Assembly: GCF_018143015.1 (NCBI RefSeq) | Contig: NC_054741.1 | Coordinates: 61,377,197-61,441,196 of the forward strand | DNA from: Lytechinus variegatus | Lineage: Eukaryota > Echinodermata > Echinoidea > Temnopleuroida > Toxopneustidae | Length of the DNA stretch: 64,000 nt | Direction of reading: 5' to 3' | Part shown: in pieces, positions 1 through 11,109 of the stretch | Layout of the letters: the number at the start of each line of letters is the position of its first letter | Position numbering within the stretch: position 1 is the first letter of the stretch | Position numbers and translations under genes: made by a program | Notes under the pieces: model-generated | The model's input: only the letters and a program-made list of their open reading frames with translations | Told to the model about the DNA's origin: nothing | Database searches by the model: none

Positions 1-180
1 ACTCTTTCGAGTAAAAAGTGATTCTTTCACCACAGTTGTAATTTACCAAGTACATTAATCAAGGACAAATGCATGATGTTGTCCATTGAAATGAGTTTGC
101 ACACCATTTTTGTTAGTTCCTATGGGAGGGTGGTTCTTAAAAAGCAATGTTGGGTTTTGTTGAATAAAAAGTGTTATTAG
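1..180. other. window edge, no gene seen
   Basis: AT-rich sequence with no supported coding segment. A stretch around 140-185 (AAAGCAATGTTGGGTTTTG, then AAAAAGTGTTATTA) recurs around 12,838-12,880 next to another copy of the same C-terminal fragment. It is therefore probably flank or intron of that repeated gene family. Confidence 0.5.
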
Positions 181-337
181 TTTCCTGGAATGAATTCAAT
201 CAGATGGTTGTGGAAACTTTCCAGGAATGTTGATCCTCGGGCACATCTGTAAGTTAGAAGTACAATGTTGCCCTTCTTCCCGGTGCCATTCTGGATGTAC
301 AACTGCACAACGGGAGGGTTTGGATGCAGGCCATATG
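181..337 (-). pseudogene. C-terminal fragment of THAP/DDE transposase-like gene (copy 1)
   Basis: Minus-strand translation contains QLYIQNGTGKKGNIVLLTYR, followed by CARGSTFLESFHNHLIEFIPG. The R-G-S-T-x-L-E-S-F-H motif matches a segment I know from repetitive transposase-like proteins of marine invertebrates (family recalled from knowledge, not searched). Two further copies lie at 4,772-5,030 and 12,890-13,190. In this copy the Arg codon of ARGST is CGA (minus strand), while the other two copies carry TGA there, so this one is the least decayed at that site. No complete exon is visible. It follows the THAP exon on the same strand and may be a downstream exon of the same gene. Confidence 0.6.
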
Positions 338-399
338 TTTTTAGTCTGACGCATTATTCAAAACGGCTAAAAGGCATAAATGATTTGTGTTAAACATAC

Positions 400-1801
400 C
401 TTCTTCTGACTTCTGACTGAACAGAGATATTCGCCGCTTGCTTCCTCCAGAACTGGGCAGCATAGGAGACATGCAAGTACTCGCATCAGCTAACATGATC
501 GGCTGAGGGTCTTTGACTTCATGTTCCGTGCTCGTACTTGCCTTCTTGCTGCGTAGGAACGCAACTGTCATTTTGGTAGAATGCACTGTTTTGGTATCAG
601 AACTTCTGCATGATGCCACTATTAGAGTCAATGTTGTTGGTGTTGATTCTGCTGGAGGAAGGGACTTCTTGACGAACCAGTCATCAGGGAATGACTGAAC
701 AGCTTGGTGTAGTCTGGGGACAGCATTTGGGATAAGACGTGGCGGAAGCTTTCTATAACCGTACTTATATTGCATGACTTGCGACTGGTCATACTGTTCC
801 CTCTCAAAGTGCCCACTGCAGACATGTACATGGACCCTTTTGTTCGCATGGAATCCTTTCAGCCTCAGCTGGATAAAATTGACCCATACTCGTTTGATGG
901 ATCCCTGTTTTGGCATTTCATGGATAGCAAAGCCATCGTACATAGTGTTACTGCATCCATAAAGCACACATCTATTTCCTCCTACATGCTTCACCTTCTT
1001 GCTGGGTACATCTTCTGACCCTCCAGTATCGTCTGCTCCTTTGTCCTTGACGAACCAGTCATCAGGGAATGACTGAACAGCTTGGTGTAGTCTGGGGACA
1101 GCATTTGGGATAAGACGTGGCGGAAGCTTTCTATAACCGTACTTATATTGCATGACTTGCGACTGGTCATACTGTTCCCTCTCAAAGTGCCCACTGCAGA
1201 CATGTACATGGACCCTTTTGTTTGCATGGAATCCTTTCAGCCTCAGCTGGATAAAATTGACCCATACTCGTTTGATGGATCCCTGTTTTGGCATTTCATG
1301 GATAGCAAAGCCATCGTACATAGTGTTACTGCATCCATAAAGCACACATCTATTTCCTCCTACATGCTTCACCTTCTTGCTGGGTACATCTTCTGACCCT
1401 CCAGTATCGTCTGCTCCTTTGTCCTTGACGAACCAGTCATCAGGGAATGACTGAACAGCTTGGTGTAGTCTGGGGACAGCATTTGGGATAAGACGTGGCG
1501 GAAGCTTTCTATAACCGTACTTATATTGCATGACTTGCGACTGGTCATACTGTTCCCTCTCAAAGTGCCCACTGCAGACATGTACATGGACCCTTTTGTT
1601 CGCATGGAATCCTTTCAGCCTCAGCTGGATAAAATTGACCCATACTCGTCTGATGGATCCCTGTTTTGGCATTTCATGGATAGCAAAGCCATCGTACATA
1701 GTGTTACTGCATCCATAAAGCACACATCTATTTCCTCCTACATGCTTCACCTTCTTGCTGGGTACATCTTCTGACCCTCCAGTATCGTCTGCTCCTTTGT
1801 C
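400..1801 (-). CDS. THAP exon with three in-frame tandem THAP domains
   Basis: One open exon of about 467 codons. An AG acceptor lies just above 1,801 (CAG then GACAAAGG) and a GTATGT donor below 400. It holds three nearly identical 126-codon units (period exactly 378 bp, starting near 1,801, 1,425 and 1,047). Each encodes a THAP-type C2CH zinc finger: C-VLYG-C, a Trp in RVWVNFIQL, then C-SG-H about 44 residues later, and NAVPRL in the AVPTIF position. Linkers read DKGADDTGGSEDVPSKKVK. After the third unit comes a unique Ser/Thr-rich tail (SLPPAESTPTT onward) ending SQKSEEG at the donor. No ATG begins the frame, so an upstream exon is needed. THAP domains bind DNA and occur in host regulators and in P-element-like or Kolobok-like transposases. 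The surrounding DDE and C-terminal fragments favour a transposon-derived gene. Confidence 0.75.
669..1801 (-). repeat. 378-bp tandem repeat, three copies
   Basis: The phrase TTGACGAACCAGTCATCAGG begins at 669, 1,047 and 1,425, spaced exactly 378 bp. The copies differ by only a handful of bases (for example R/K at one codon, and CGTTTG against CGTCTG). The third-copy boundary coincides with the start of the unique tail. Because 378 is divisible by three, the reading frame is kept through all copies. Confidence 0.9.
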
Positions 1802-1871
1802 CTGCTTTGATATGATGATGATATTGATAGCTGTGGTCTATGAGAAAAAAAACATGGATTTTACTCTAAAA

Positions 1872-2409
1872 AAACTGGGGGGGCGCTATTTCAGCCCCCT
1901 AGAAATTTTTTGGCAATAAATCCACCATACAAAACTTTTGACTGCGTCGCTCATTGTCTTTATGCTTTCAAGTCGAGTGCAACTTATGAGACGAAAACTG
2001 CAATTCCCTGGTATGCAGTTCCAAAATTATCCAACATTTGGTAAGTGCATGCAGGCAAAAAATTCCTTAAAAACATGAATTAAATCAAATGTAATAGGTG
2101 GTTATAGCCAAAATCATCTTGTTTATGGTCAAAATAAAATCCCTGACAATGTCCATAAAAAAGTGAAAAAAATAAAAAACAAATACATAAGAAATTCAGA
2201 AAGCAAGAAAATACGTGTGTAAAGCAAAAATGCACTTTAAATTAAAGGCATAAATTAGAATTGGCATAATTAGCAATGAGATTTTTCACAGAATGTGACC
2301 TTACAGTATTGTAAATTATGCCATGATTAATACGAGGGCAAATTTTTGTTGCAATCGCGCAATTGACAGCCGAGATCACAAAAGGGGGCTGAATCAGCAC
2401 CCCCCCCTT
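1872..2409. mobile_element. inverted-repeat element with G-run ends
   Basis: The left end GGGGGGGCGCTATTTCAGCC (from about 1,877) and the inverted right end GGGGGCTGAATCAGCACCCC (about 2,384-2,408) form imperfect terminal inverted repeats of about 25 bp around an AT-rich, non-coding core. This is MITE-like. The target-site duplication was not resolved. Confidence 0.45.
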
Positions 2410-3535
2410 CGTATGCATTAAAAAAACTTGGTCTATTTAGGGTTAAGGGGGGACTCTTGTACCTGCAAAAAGTCAGCATTTGCGTATGCTTTACGTATTT
2501 CCCTAAGAATTATCTTTGTCACTCTCAAGGGGGAGCACAGGCCAGATGTGCCTGTACCTGGATCTGCCATTGTGTGTTTAGGGGTATTTATTCATATGGA
2601 TATGAATGTGGTTCCTTACTTCACCTACATGACTTTGTACTGTAACTCTTTCTAGAACATTGCCAGCAAATAATTCCTATTAAGAGCCCATTTTTTTTTT
2701 TTTCCAATCATATAATGGCCCATAAAGTTGTGAAGTCCAATGCTGTCGATGATGGTGTGTCTCACGTCCTTGGTAGCAGTAGCTCTCATCATATTTTTGA
2801 ATTATTATTATGAAATGTGATTAAAAATGAGAAAAGTGGTTCTGTTTGGCTCGCTCTCTAAGATCGAATTGATGTGTGTTTTTTGTGGGGAAGGGGATAC
2901 CCCGCCCTCTCTGGCTATGTAATGATGCAATCTATCCGCATATTACGGTTCAAGTCTCAAAAACACGTTGATCTGTCATCGTCTGTGGGATTACCCAGTG
3001 AGGTGAGGGACTGAGTTCATGAGGCCTTTTATCTTTTAATGGAACAATGAGTAGGCCCAGATACAGAATACTAACCCTCATCCTATTTGGACGAGCCCCA
3101 TCCTCAGTGTGTAAAGCATTTGTCGTTGCTCGTCCCTGACACTGCTTCCTCCAATATATGGAAATACAACTCAATGATATCAAGAATCAAAGACAAAATA
3201 TTCATCGGAATGATCGAACTAAAGACCTTAGCTTAGCCAGGCCTAACACGTTAACATAGCAAGCAAGGAGCAGCAAGGTACAACGTCTTCGCTTCCAGCG
3301 GCCCGCCCTTTCCCCGATTCATAGTCGGTGCTACCCGGCCACTCCTGATACAGCAGCCAGAAGCAGAGAGGTCAGAGCAAGGCAATGCCACTGATTTTGA
3401 TTTGTTTCAGGCCAAAGTCACCATTAATTTCATGATTTTATAATTCATGTCAAAGTGAATTGTTAAATTACTTACTTATGCTACGAAATTTTGTTATATA
3501 TTAATAAATAAACTAGAACTACACAATGCAAAATT
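2410..3535. other. non-coding stretch
   Basis: No coding segment has support here. The open frames at 2,428-2,655 and 2,950-3,183 show no recognisable motif or splice context. A poly-T run lies at about 2,692-2,703. The stretch is probably intron or flank of the decayed transposase-like genes on either side. Confidence 0.4.
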
Positions 3536-4162
3536 TTACTCGTGAATTGCAACTGAATAAATCTCTCCTACACAATAGATGCCTTCATCCTCAAGCTCTC
3601 TGCATTTGGCTTCTGCCCGATATGACGAAGTCCATTTTTCTACTACTTTGGGTAGCAGCTCATTTCTAAGGCACTGCGGCATTGCTGGTCCTTGGTCAGT
3701 CATAGTGGTGCTGAAGAAACATGTCAATGAATTTTAGACTTCTTTTTCGGTATTACTACTGTCATCCAGGGCACTGGCCAGCTCTTTAATCCTCTCAAAG
3801 GCTGCCATCATACTATCAGTGTCACTCTTGGCCATTTGTGTAAGCCCAACGGTTCGAGAGGTCCCGTCCGGTAAGATTACCTGAAAATCCTGATATTTCT
3901 TGTGATGTTTAGTCGTTCCATCTCCATGGAGGCAGTTGCCAAGGGCTTGATCTGGTTCATTCTTGGTCAATGCTGTTGCAACTTCAATATCTGCGAGAGA
4001 GCGTGATTCAACCGCTATTTGTGAAACAGTTGCAATGCCTGGGAGGGGATGTACCTCCCATTTACCAATTTTCTTTAGCACAGTCCTTATTACCTTTGAA
4101 ACCTTTGCCATAGAATCATTGTATGACAGCAGTTCCATTATTGTTTGCCGTACTTCATCTGT
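3536..4162 (-). pseudogene. RNase-H-like transposase core fragment
   Basis: The frame opens at an acceptor-like AAATAAACAG and reads DEVRQTIMELLSYNDSMAK, then IAVESRSLADIEVATAL, then LHGDGTTKHHKKYQDFQV and LPDGTSRTVGLTQMAKSDTD. The same frame resumes with FFSTTMTDQGPAMP and LLPKVVEKW, interrupted by one in-frame TAA at about 3,734-3,736. HGDGTT and TMTDQG look like the first and second acidic residues of an RNase-H/DDE fold in a repetitive transposase-like family found in marine invertebrates and cnidarians (recalled, not searched). The third acidic residue is not present here. The region usually following, with a CGLH-type motif, is lost. Order and strand suggest a decayed relative or neighbour of the THAP exon. 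Confidence 0.6.
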
Positions 4163-4771
4163 TTATTTTCCATCTCGGAAAGTGCATATATCATCATCTT
4201 CTAATAGGGAGATATGATATGTCAGTTCTTTGTTTTTCTGTGCAAGCACGTTGATTTGCTTTTCGAGATACCGAATTCCTTGGTAAGTGCATGCAGACTA
4301 AAAATTCCTCAAAAACATGATTTTGTGTACAAATCAAATGCAATATCAGTGTTTATAGCCAAAATTCATAAATGTATTATTATTTTTCTATCTTTATTTT
4401 TCCTTTTATTGCAACTTATTTAATCTTGTTAATGGTCAAAATAAAATTCCTGACAATTTCCATGAAAAAAAAATTAAAAAATAAATACAAAACTTGACCA
4501 GAAATTATTGCTAAATGACTTAGTGTTACTGGTGTGTAATGCATTCATATTTCCTCGTAGAATATTGTCATAGACCCTACTTAGCTTAGGCCGTAAGTAA
4601 AAAAAAAATTAGACCCCAAAAATGGAGTTTGCCAGTCTATTTGCATGCTTGAGCCCTGAGGATGAAATCGTTATGCTTTTCAAGAGGAAACCTTTTATAG
4701 CATTCCAGAATATCGATTTGAAGAGCCTAGTTCCAAAAGGCGCTAAATCCACTTCGGGTCATTTTTTAATT
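4163..4771. other. AT-rich intron-like spacer
   Basis: No coding support. The phrase TGGTAAGTGCATGCAG near 4,280 also occurs at about 2,039 (TTGGTAAGTGCATGCAGG), each followed by a similar AT-rich tract with GGTCAAAATAAAAT. The two spacers are therefore copies of one intron or flank of the repeated gene family. Confidence 0.5.
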
Positions 4772-5030
4772 ATTTTCCAGGAATGTTGATCCTCAGGCAC
4801 ATCTGTAAGTTAAAAGTACAATGTTGCCCTTCTTCCTGGTGCCATTCTGGATGTACAACTGCTCACCGTGAGGGTCTTGGATGCAGGCCACATGTTTACG
4901 TTGTTTTTCCCAGATGATGGCCATGGCATCTACCTCCAGTCCAGGAACACCTATGGTGTCTGTGGCATCCTTGAAACAATCGAGGAGTCGCTCGATGGGT
5001 GGAACCAATCAATAGCAGTGATGATTAGTT
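4772..5030 (-). pseudogene. C-terminal fragment of THAP/DDE transposase-like gene (copy 2)
   Basis: The minus frame reads PPIERLLDCFKDATDTIG, VDAMAIIWEKQRKHVACIQD, PHGEQLYIQNGTRKKGN and LLTYRCA. A TGA then stands where copy 1 has the Arg of ARGST. It extends further N-terminally than copy 1. The near-identical copy 3 at 12,890-13,190 shares the same TGA, a CpG-type decay. Confidence 0.6.
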
Positions 5031-5065
5031 CACATCTGGCTAATTTTTCTTTCTTAACAAGCTTT

Positions 5066-5434
5066 CAACAGGTTGCGTTTTCCTTGTTTTGAGGATTCTC
5101 TTTGTGCAAACCTTCCCCCCTGTCTCCTTCCAGGTCACGTTGAGTTTTGTTAACTTTTGCAAAACCTTTCCTCACCAAATCAGCATATATTTTTAAAGAA
5201 TTTTTTAAAAAGATGTTATTTACTATATTTTTATAATTTTGTTTATTTATTTTTATTATAATTTTTTTTTTGTTTTGGGGGGGGTACCTTATGAGACCCT
5301 GGACCTAACTGCAGATTTGCTCTATTATTCCTTACATGTACTCTGCAAACTGACTGCATGCTATCACATTCATTATCAGATATCAACATTTCACGAGTAT
5401 TTCTTTAATAGCTCCCAAGTAAAGTATATACTTC
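5066..5434. repeat. 370-bp dispersed direct repeat, copy 1
   Basis: It runs from CAACAGGTTGCGTTTTCC to AGTAAAGTATATACTT and recurs almost unchanged at 18,200-18,578 in the same orientation. It lies just upstream, in minus-strand sense, of the C-terminal fragment, so it probably represents intron or 3' sequence of the repeated gene family. It includes a T-rich tract and a G run at 5,276-5,284. Confidence 0.8.
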
Positions 5435-6770
5435 CATGTCTGTACCGAGTGTCAATATGAACGAAGGAATTCACGCACTGGAGTAACGAGTCAAAAATTT
5501 CGAGGGGGGGGGGGCAGACATGGTGTAGGGTAGGTAACAAAATATTACTGAAAAGATATTTTTCATGTTACATTTAACATAGTAATACTAATTCAAACAT
5601 TCACCCTTTTCCCTATAATTTTCTTTCTAATTCTACTTTTGAGTGCGTACAGGTAATGATTATGTTTAATCATGTTATTGACAGGGACCATTATATTCAT
5701 AGTTTGTACGTGCATTAGTTTTGTTGTAGCACCTGTAAATTTATATAAACTATTTTTATTATTATCATTATTAGTATTATCATAATTTTTATTGTTACTT
5801 TTATTGTTATTAATCTTATTATTATTTTCATTATTATCATCATTATCATTGAAGGTAAATATTTTTTTTTCTTTTTTGATCACCCTATCATTTATGTTCC
5901 TGTTGCAAGAAAATAATGTGACTGAATGCTGCATGGGGTTGATAATGTTGTAGGGAGTTGCATGGACCTTCTTTCTTTTCCTTTCTCTTTTTTAATTTCC
6001 TTTTTCCGTCTTCTACTCATTCCTCCTTCTGATTAATTATGTGAATAGAAATAAGGCTTTATACTCACAATGCTGTGTACACAAATCCTCTTGTGTGGCC
6101 TTTCGCGTGCATCTGTTGTCCTTCTTGGTCCATTCGGAACAACGCTTCCCGTCTCTGGGATGAGGAGTTAGGTTTATTCTGCGTCTCATCAGGCGTCTAA
6201 TCCTACAAATTAAGAGAAAGTAAATAATGATAATGAATTAATATTGTAGAATATATTGTTAATGTCTCGTCTTTCCCACTGTCGTATGATCCTTTAAGAA
6301 AGCCATGATTGGCCCTTCGTAACTGATCGCGTTTTTTTCAGCTATTCAAACATTTTCTATACGATAAAATAAGATTATCGCGACTGATCTTATGAACTGA
6401 TAGTGATACGATCTGATAATATGAGCTGATACGATCTGATATGACTTGATACGATTAAAAAGACGGTTAAGTTGCACACTACTTTTTAACTAAAACTTAT
6501 TTTAGATTTTTCTTGTGAAATCAATAGAAATTTATGTTGCAATGAATTTCCATGCAACTCTTGATTCGTTCCTATTTTGATTCATTGATGGTAGTCATAT
6601 CGTACTTTGGTACAGAACTATTTTTTTTTACATCACGGCAAGGAATCCGAGCAGGGAATACCTATCTCCTGATTATCCAAGCGTAAACACTTACCGCTTA
6701 AAATTATTTCAAATAATTTGGGAGAAGAAATTATTTTAGGGTTTTAACTTTTTGTCCAAGACGATATTTC
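5435..6770. other. non-coding, low-complexity stretch
   Basis: It contains a poly-G repeat end near 5,503-5,517, an ATT-rich imperfect microsatellite at about 5,755-5,850, CT-rich sequence near 5,970-6,020, and a short iterated GATACGATCTGAT motif at about 6,405-6,460. No gene was recognised. Confidence 0.5.
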
Positions 6771-7350
6771 GATTTGTATTGTCAATTGAAAAGCCCGGAT
6801 TGAAAAGTGAGTTTTTCCCCGTCTTACTGTATAGATTTTCATAGCTCTATAAGCTAAATCAAAGAAAAGTTGAAATTACCATTATATGAAAAAAAACAAA
6901 GAAAAATCACTTCTTTTTCAAAATGGGTTATCCATTTCAGTATGTTTGCAAAGGGGTTAGATCCACAAATGTTATTTCTGGGGGAAAATACAAAACGACA
7001 GGCAGACTTCCTTTATACCCCATCTTATGTTCACATGGTAGGGTATATCATGACAATTTGCATAAGAATATTGCAATATGGGAGAATGGTCTAAGATGGA
7101 TCTAACCCCTTTTGCAAGCGAACTCTTTTGAAGAGCTCATTTGCAAATCCATTTTTCATAAATTTTTTTCTATTCATTGTATAGATTTTTAGTCGCTCTG
7201 ATGATAAAAAAGAAAGCTGAAATTCCCATTAAAACGTGGATAAAAAAGGCAAAGAAAAATGACCTTTTGAATAAAAAAAATAATAATGATTGAATCCTTT
7301 TCAGTTTGTTTGCAAAAGGGGCTAGATCCACAATTTTATCTTTTTAAATA
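6771..7350. repeat. degenerate internal repeat with GGGGTTAGATCCACA motif
   Basis: The motif GCAAAGGGGTTAGATCCACA at about 6,949 recurs as GCAAAAGGGGCTAGATCCAC at about 7,312. An inverted form, GGATCTAACCCCTTTTGC, occurs at about 7,096. The intervening AT-rich text is also similar. This is probably an old, partly duplicated inverted-repeat element; no coding content. Confidence 0.5.
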
Positions 7351-7890
7351 AAATATCTAAAAAATATCTCTGCATTAATTTTACTTGCGTTGCAATGAAA
7401 GTCATCGGAGAAGCAAGTTGTCGAGTATGAGGAGGATACATATCTTACTACACAGATAATGCGAGTGCCGAGAGCGAGCTGAAATTTTTTTATATTCTGA
7501 CGTAAATGCTTGATATTCTATAAGCATTTTTGATACCAATGATTAAGATGGGTATCTAAAAGAACAATAGATGCGAGCGCGAAACGCGAGCTGAAAAAAA
7601 ATTACAATTAATGGACGTTTTTAATAAAGAACAAATTATATATCCAACAAAAGATTATTGCAAATCGAAGCGGAATTCTTTAGCGGTTTAGAACTGAAAA
7701 CAGGACATTCTATTCAACTATTTAATCATGAAAAGAATAGGTTTTGCTGCAGAAATTATTATTTCAATCTGAAAAGCGGACATTTTGAGCTCGATTTTAA
7801 ATAAAATACGAGTTGTGAATTTAAATCTCGCTTGCTGATTTCTTTGTAACTTAACAATCTTATTTTATTTTGTACACATGCCGAATTATT
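7351..7890. other. AT-rich spacer with CGCGAGCTGAAAA motif
   Basis: No gene. The words GCGAGTGCCGAGAGCGAGCTG (about 7,460) and GCGCGAAACGCGAGCTGAAA (about 7,565) belong to a degenerate motif that also occurs, mostly inverted, around 57,130-57,560, 60,000 and 62,790. They mark fragments of one dispersed repeat family. Confidence 0.5.
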
Positions 7891-8025
7891 GAGGGAACGA
7901 TGTTTGCCCCCTCCCATATTTTAAGGGGGGCAGGGGGCACTCTGCTCGTGTTTTTTTGCTTGTCATATTTTTTGGCGGGCGGTGTTGCCCCCTGTGGAAA
8001 ATCCTAGGTACGCCACTGCTCGGCA
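7890..8025 (-). mobile_element. poly-G / GTGGCGTACC repeat fragment
   Basis: Read on the minus strand it begins GCAGTGGCGTACCTAGGATT and continues into a G-run and CCGCCC-rich body. The same GCAGTGGCGTACC start recurs at 34,594 and 56,273, so this is one dispersed family. No protein was identified. Confidence 0.6.
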
Positions 8026-9365
8026 TCCCAGGATCGACGCCTCTAGCCGGATGAGGAATATTTAGAAGAGACAAAATGACTGCTTTTACTTCATGTCCAT
8101 CACTCATATGTTGATAAGCTGTAAACTAATAACGTGTATGCTCCTTTTTGTATTTGTATTGTTTATATTGTGATTTGTAATTCAAAATCATGAAAACCTC
8201 ACAAAATCTTTTTAAAAAATGAAGTAAGGTAAGTTACATGATAAAAGCCTAGAGAAGCATCAAATCAGTGTTAAGTGCTTGGGCCTCATGGATTATTACT
8301 TAATTATGAAGGGAGAATAAGAAAGAAGAGAGGGAGAGAGAAATGGGTAACCCAAGAGAGAGAAAGAAAAAGAAGGAAATTATGAAGCATGAACAAAAGC
8401 GGGACGTATCACGCTCAATCAAAATGTTGAATACAGTACTCGAACTGCTTATCTCATTTACCAGGCAATACGAATAGCATGCTTATATCTTTAGTTTCAT
8501 AAATAAGGACATGAAAATAAATAGTTACATCTTCTTGGCTTCGTCCATCAGGACCTCGAAAAGAAATGTTTGAATTTTATAATTGACCGAAAAGCTAAAA
8601 AGGGGGCATTTTAAGGACTACTTTCAGAAATACGCAAATCAACACGTGAATAATGCTATAGCAAAGCGCGTGATGAAATCAGTGGAAAAATTGAAGTACT
8701 GGATGTTATGAAATCGTGATCGCGCAAATCACAAGCCGCAATAATATTAACCTGCAAAAAAAAGCAGCTCATATGGATCCCCTTAAAAATAAATGATTCA
8801 AGAGTGAACATGTTTGGCATATACCAGCTTGCAAACTGAACAGTAATTTTACGCACATTTAATCCTTAATTGAAAACAAATCATGGTTGTGGATACCAAC
8901 CAGTGATGTAAGATATAGTAGAGGGGTCAGAGTCGGGTCCTGGTGGTCATTATTTCGACTTAATTATCGTAATTAATGGAGGGAGTTTAACGACCAGGCA
9001 AGATTTTTTTTCACCTTTAACGGTGAGACTTGTCACTATAAAATACACACGAAGAAAATGAGAGGGATTGTGGCTGAATTTTCGACGGGCTTTTCTATTT
9101 TGGATATCAACCTATAGAGACGTGAACTGTTTTTTGTATCTCTAAAGGAATATTAAAAAATGCCTAATTAGCATGCATCATGGCGCACGAAACAAAGTTT
9201 GTATAGTTGCATAATTTAGGATATGCAATGCCTGCTTTTTACCAGAAGTCGAATCGTGAGTGGAATCTCGTTTAAAAGTGAGATTATTCTGCCCAAACGC
9301 AAAATGAAATAGATTTCCTAAGCGCGATTAATCGATATTCGAATATCACTTTTCTATTGTGTGTA
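8026..9365. other. non-coding stretch
   Basis: No gene or clear repeat boundary was recognised. A purine-rich tract lies at 8,310-8,400 and the remainder is AT-rich. Confidence 0.4.
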
Positions 9366-9369
9366 AACC

Positions 9370-9903
9370 TCCCGGGGGGGGCACTTACATTGACGAGTGG
9401 ATACCATGCGCGACCAAAAAAACACGTAAAAAGGATGTCCTTTTCACGATAGGGCACGTTACGTACATGTACGTAACGTGAAAAGGGTGTCAAAAACACA
9501 AAAATAATGAAAAAAGGGTATCTATTTCGCTAAGAAAATTACGTGTTTAGGGTCGAATTTGCGGGGATGATAAAACAAAATTGAAATGTTTTATAAAGGA
9601 TGTCCTTTTTGCCCTAACACTGCGTGTTTAGAGTCCTATTTGCGCGAGGTGTTGAAGGTGGGGTCGTTCTAAACCAAATAAGGTAAAGCCGACAACCAAA
9701 GTACCCGTAACAATAAAACATTCCTGTACTTGTTTAGGGGTTCATTTCAGGGAATATTTGCGGAGAGTATCGTTTTGTTTCTAATACTTGTTAAGGGTAG
9801 GGTTTCACACGCCAATACTTGTTAAGGGGTGCATTTTCAGAATATGGAAATTACGTGTTTAGGGTGCTTTTCGAGAACCCATGGTCGCGCATGGTATCCA
9901 CTC
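9370..9903. mobile_element. G-run TIR element nested in palindrome
   Basis: The left end is CCCGGGGGGGGCACTTACAT followed by GACGAGTGGATACCATGCGC. Near 9,884-9,903 the inverse GCGCATGGTATCCACTCGTG appears, so the ends are inverted repeats. The body repeats ACGTGTTTAGGGT-like words in both orientations. A related end sequence in the other palindrome arm (about 12,440-12,460) carries the C-run end, showing that the same insertion is represented in both arms but decayed differently. The G/C-run family resembles the element at 30,130-30,560. Confidence 0.6.
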
Positions 9904-10000
9904 GTGATAGACTGTGGGATGGTCGCTAAAATTGTGACTTTCCGTGGGGCAGCAAATACAACCACGGTTCTTGGACATGATAATATGTAAAATATTATGA

Positions 10001-10360
10001 GTGAATACATGCACAATGTTGCCATCGGTAAATTTTGCTCCTGACCTCAAAATTAAAATAGTAATATGCGAAATCGTACCATTGATTCGACTGGAAATTC
10101 CGCCATTCACCCCGTGTGTTAAGGACTTCCGTGAACGCGCGCGAGCGTGCACAATGCATGTAACCTCGTTCACGTTTATTTTTTTATTCATTGTACATGA
10201 TATACGTTATAATACAGAATGTACGATGGCGGATAAGATGTCGTCGTCTTCGTCGTGTTTTGACAGCGAAAATGACGATTTATCACTAGCAAATATATGG
10301 AACATGCACGTCTTACCCAAGGAAAGAGGGCCAGTAAATTCCTTTCAAGTAAAGAGCTAG
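10001..10360 (+). other. short conserved frame in palindrome arm
   Basis: The frame contains MADKMSSSSSCFDSENDDLS and then LANIWNMHVLPKER. The mirrored arm keeps MADKMLSSSSCFDSEND on the minus strand at about 12,125 down to 12,060, and in that copy continues KERAKRASKFLLSKELEQ. Conservation between arms suggests a former N-terminal coding exon of the element. No known domain was recognised and it may not be expressed. Confidence 0.35.
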
Positions 10361-10714
10361 AACAAATTTAAGCCTTTGCTGCATTCGTTGATGTAGACTA
10401 CCTGGGACTTCAGAATAAAAATAGCTATTCGTGCAGCAGAGAAGTTTGCGATTGACTTGCATGCAGCCCGGCCCCGGGAGACCAGCCCGACCAGCAAGAT
10501 CCGAATGGATCAAAATAAATATAGATGTACCGCGTTTACATCTTGCCCAGAGCCAGGTCAAACATCGTTCGTATCACCAGCATTCAGCAATCAAGCGATC
10601 GAAGGTAATTTGTTTTCACTTTGTGCTCTTGCATTTCACTCTCTGCAAAAGTGAAGCAGTGCAAACTTTGATGATTTTTGTAGACTACATCTAGATTTCT
10701 TAATTTGAGTCGAT

Positions 10715-10810
10715 GAATAATGTGACTCATGACTTACTTCGTCTTCTATTCATACGCTTGCAAATGTGGCGGTGAAGTAAGTCATGACATGAGTCACATT
10801 ATGTATCGAT
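10715..10810. repeat. hairpin at palindrome centre
   Basis: AATGTGACTCATGACTTACT at about 10,721 pairs with AGTAAGTCATGACATGAGTC and ACATTATG at about 10,775-10,803. This forms a stem of about 25 bp with a loop of about 30 bp at the symmetry axis of the larger palindrome. Confidence 0.75.
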
Positions 10811-11109
10811 TCAATTCTATTCAATTCTACTTCTAGTTCTAGACCTATACAAAAATCATCAAAGCTTGTACTGCTTCACTTTTGCAGAGAATGAAATGCA
10901 AAAGCACAAAGTGAAACAATTTTGGCATGGACAAAGATCGCTATAACAAGGTTCACCATCTCAAAATCATCCTCTGTATCTTTTTCACCTTCGATAGCTT
11001 GATTGCTGGAATGCTGGTGATACGAACGATGTTTGACCTGGCTCTGAGCAAGATGTAACGCGTTACATCTATAACGTTAGTTTGATCCATTCGGATCTTG
11101 CTGCAATGC

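Noticed and set aside
9284-9499. Minus frame at the edge of the palindrome
   Set aside because: It crosses the terminal inverted repeat of the G-run element and has no independent support.
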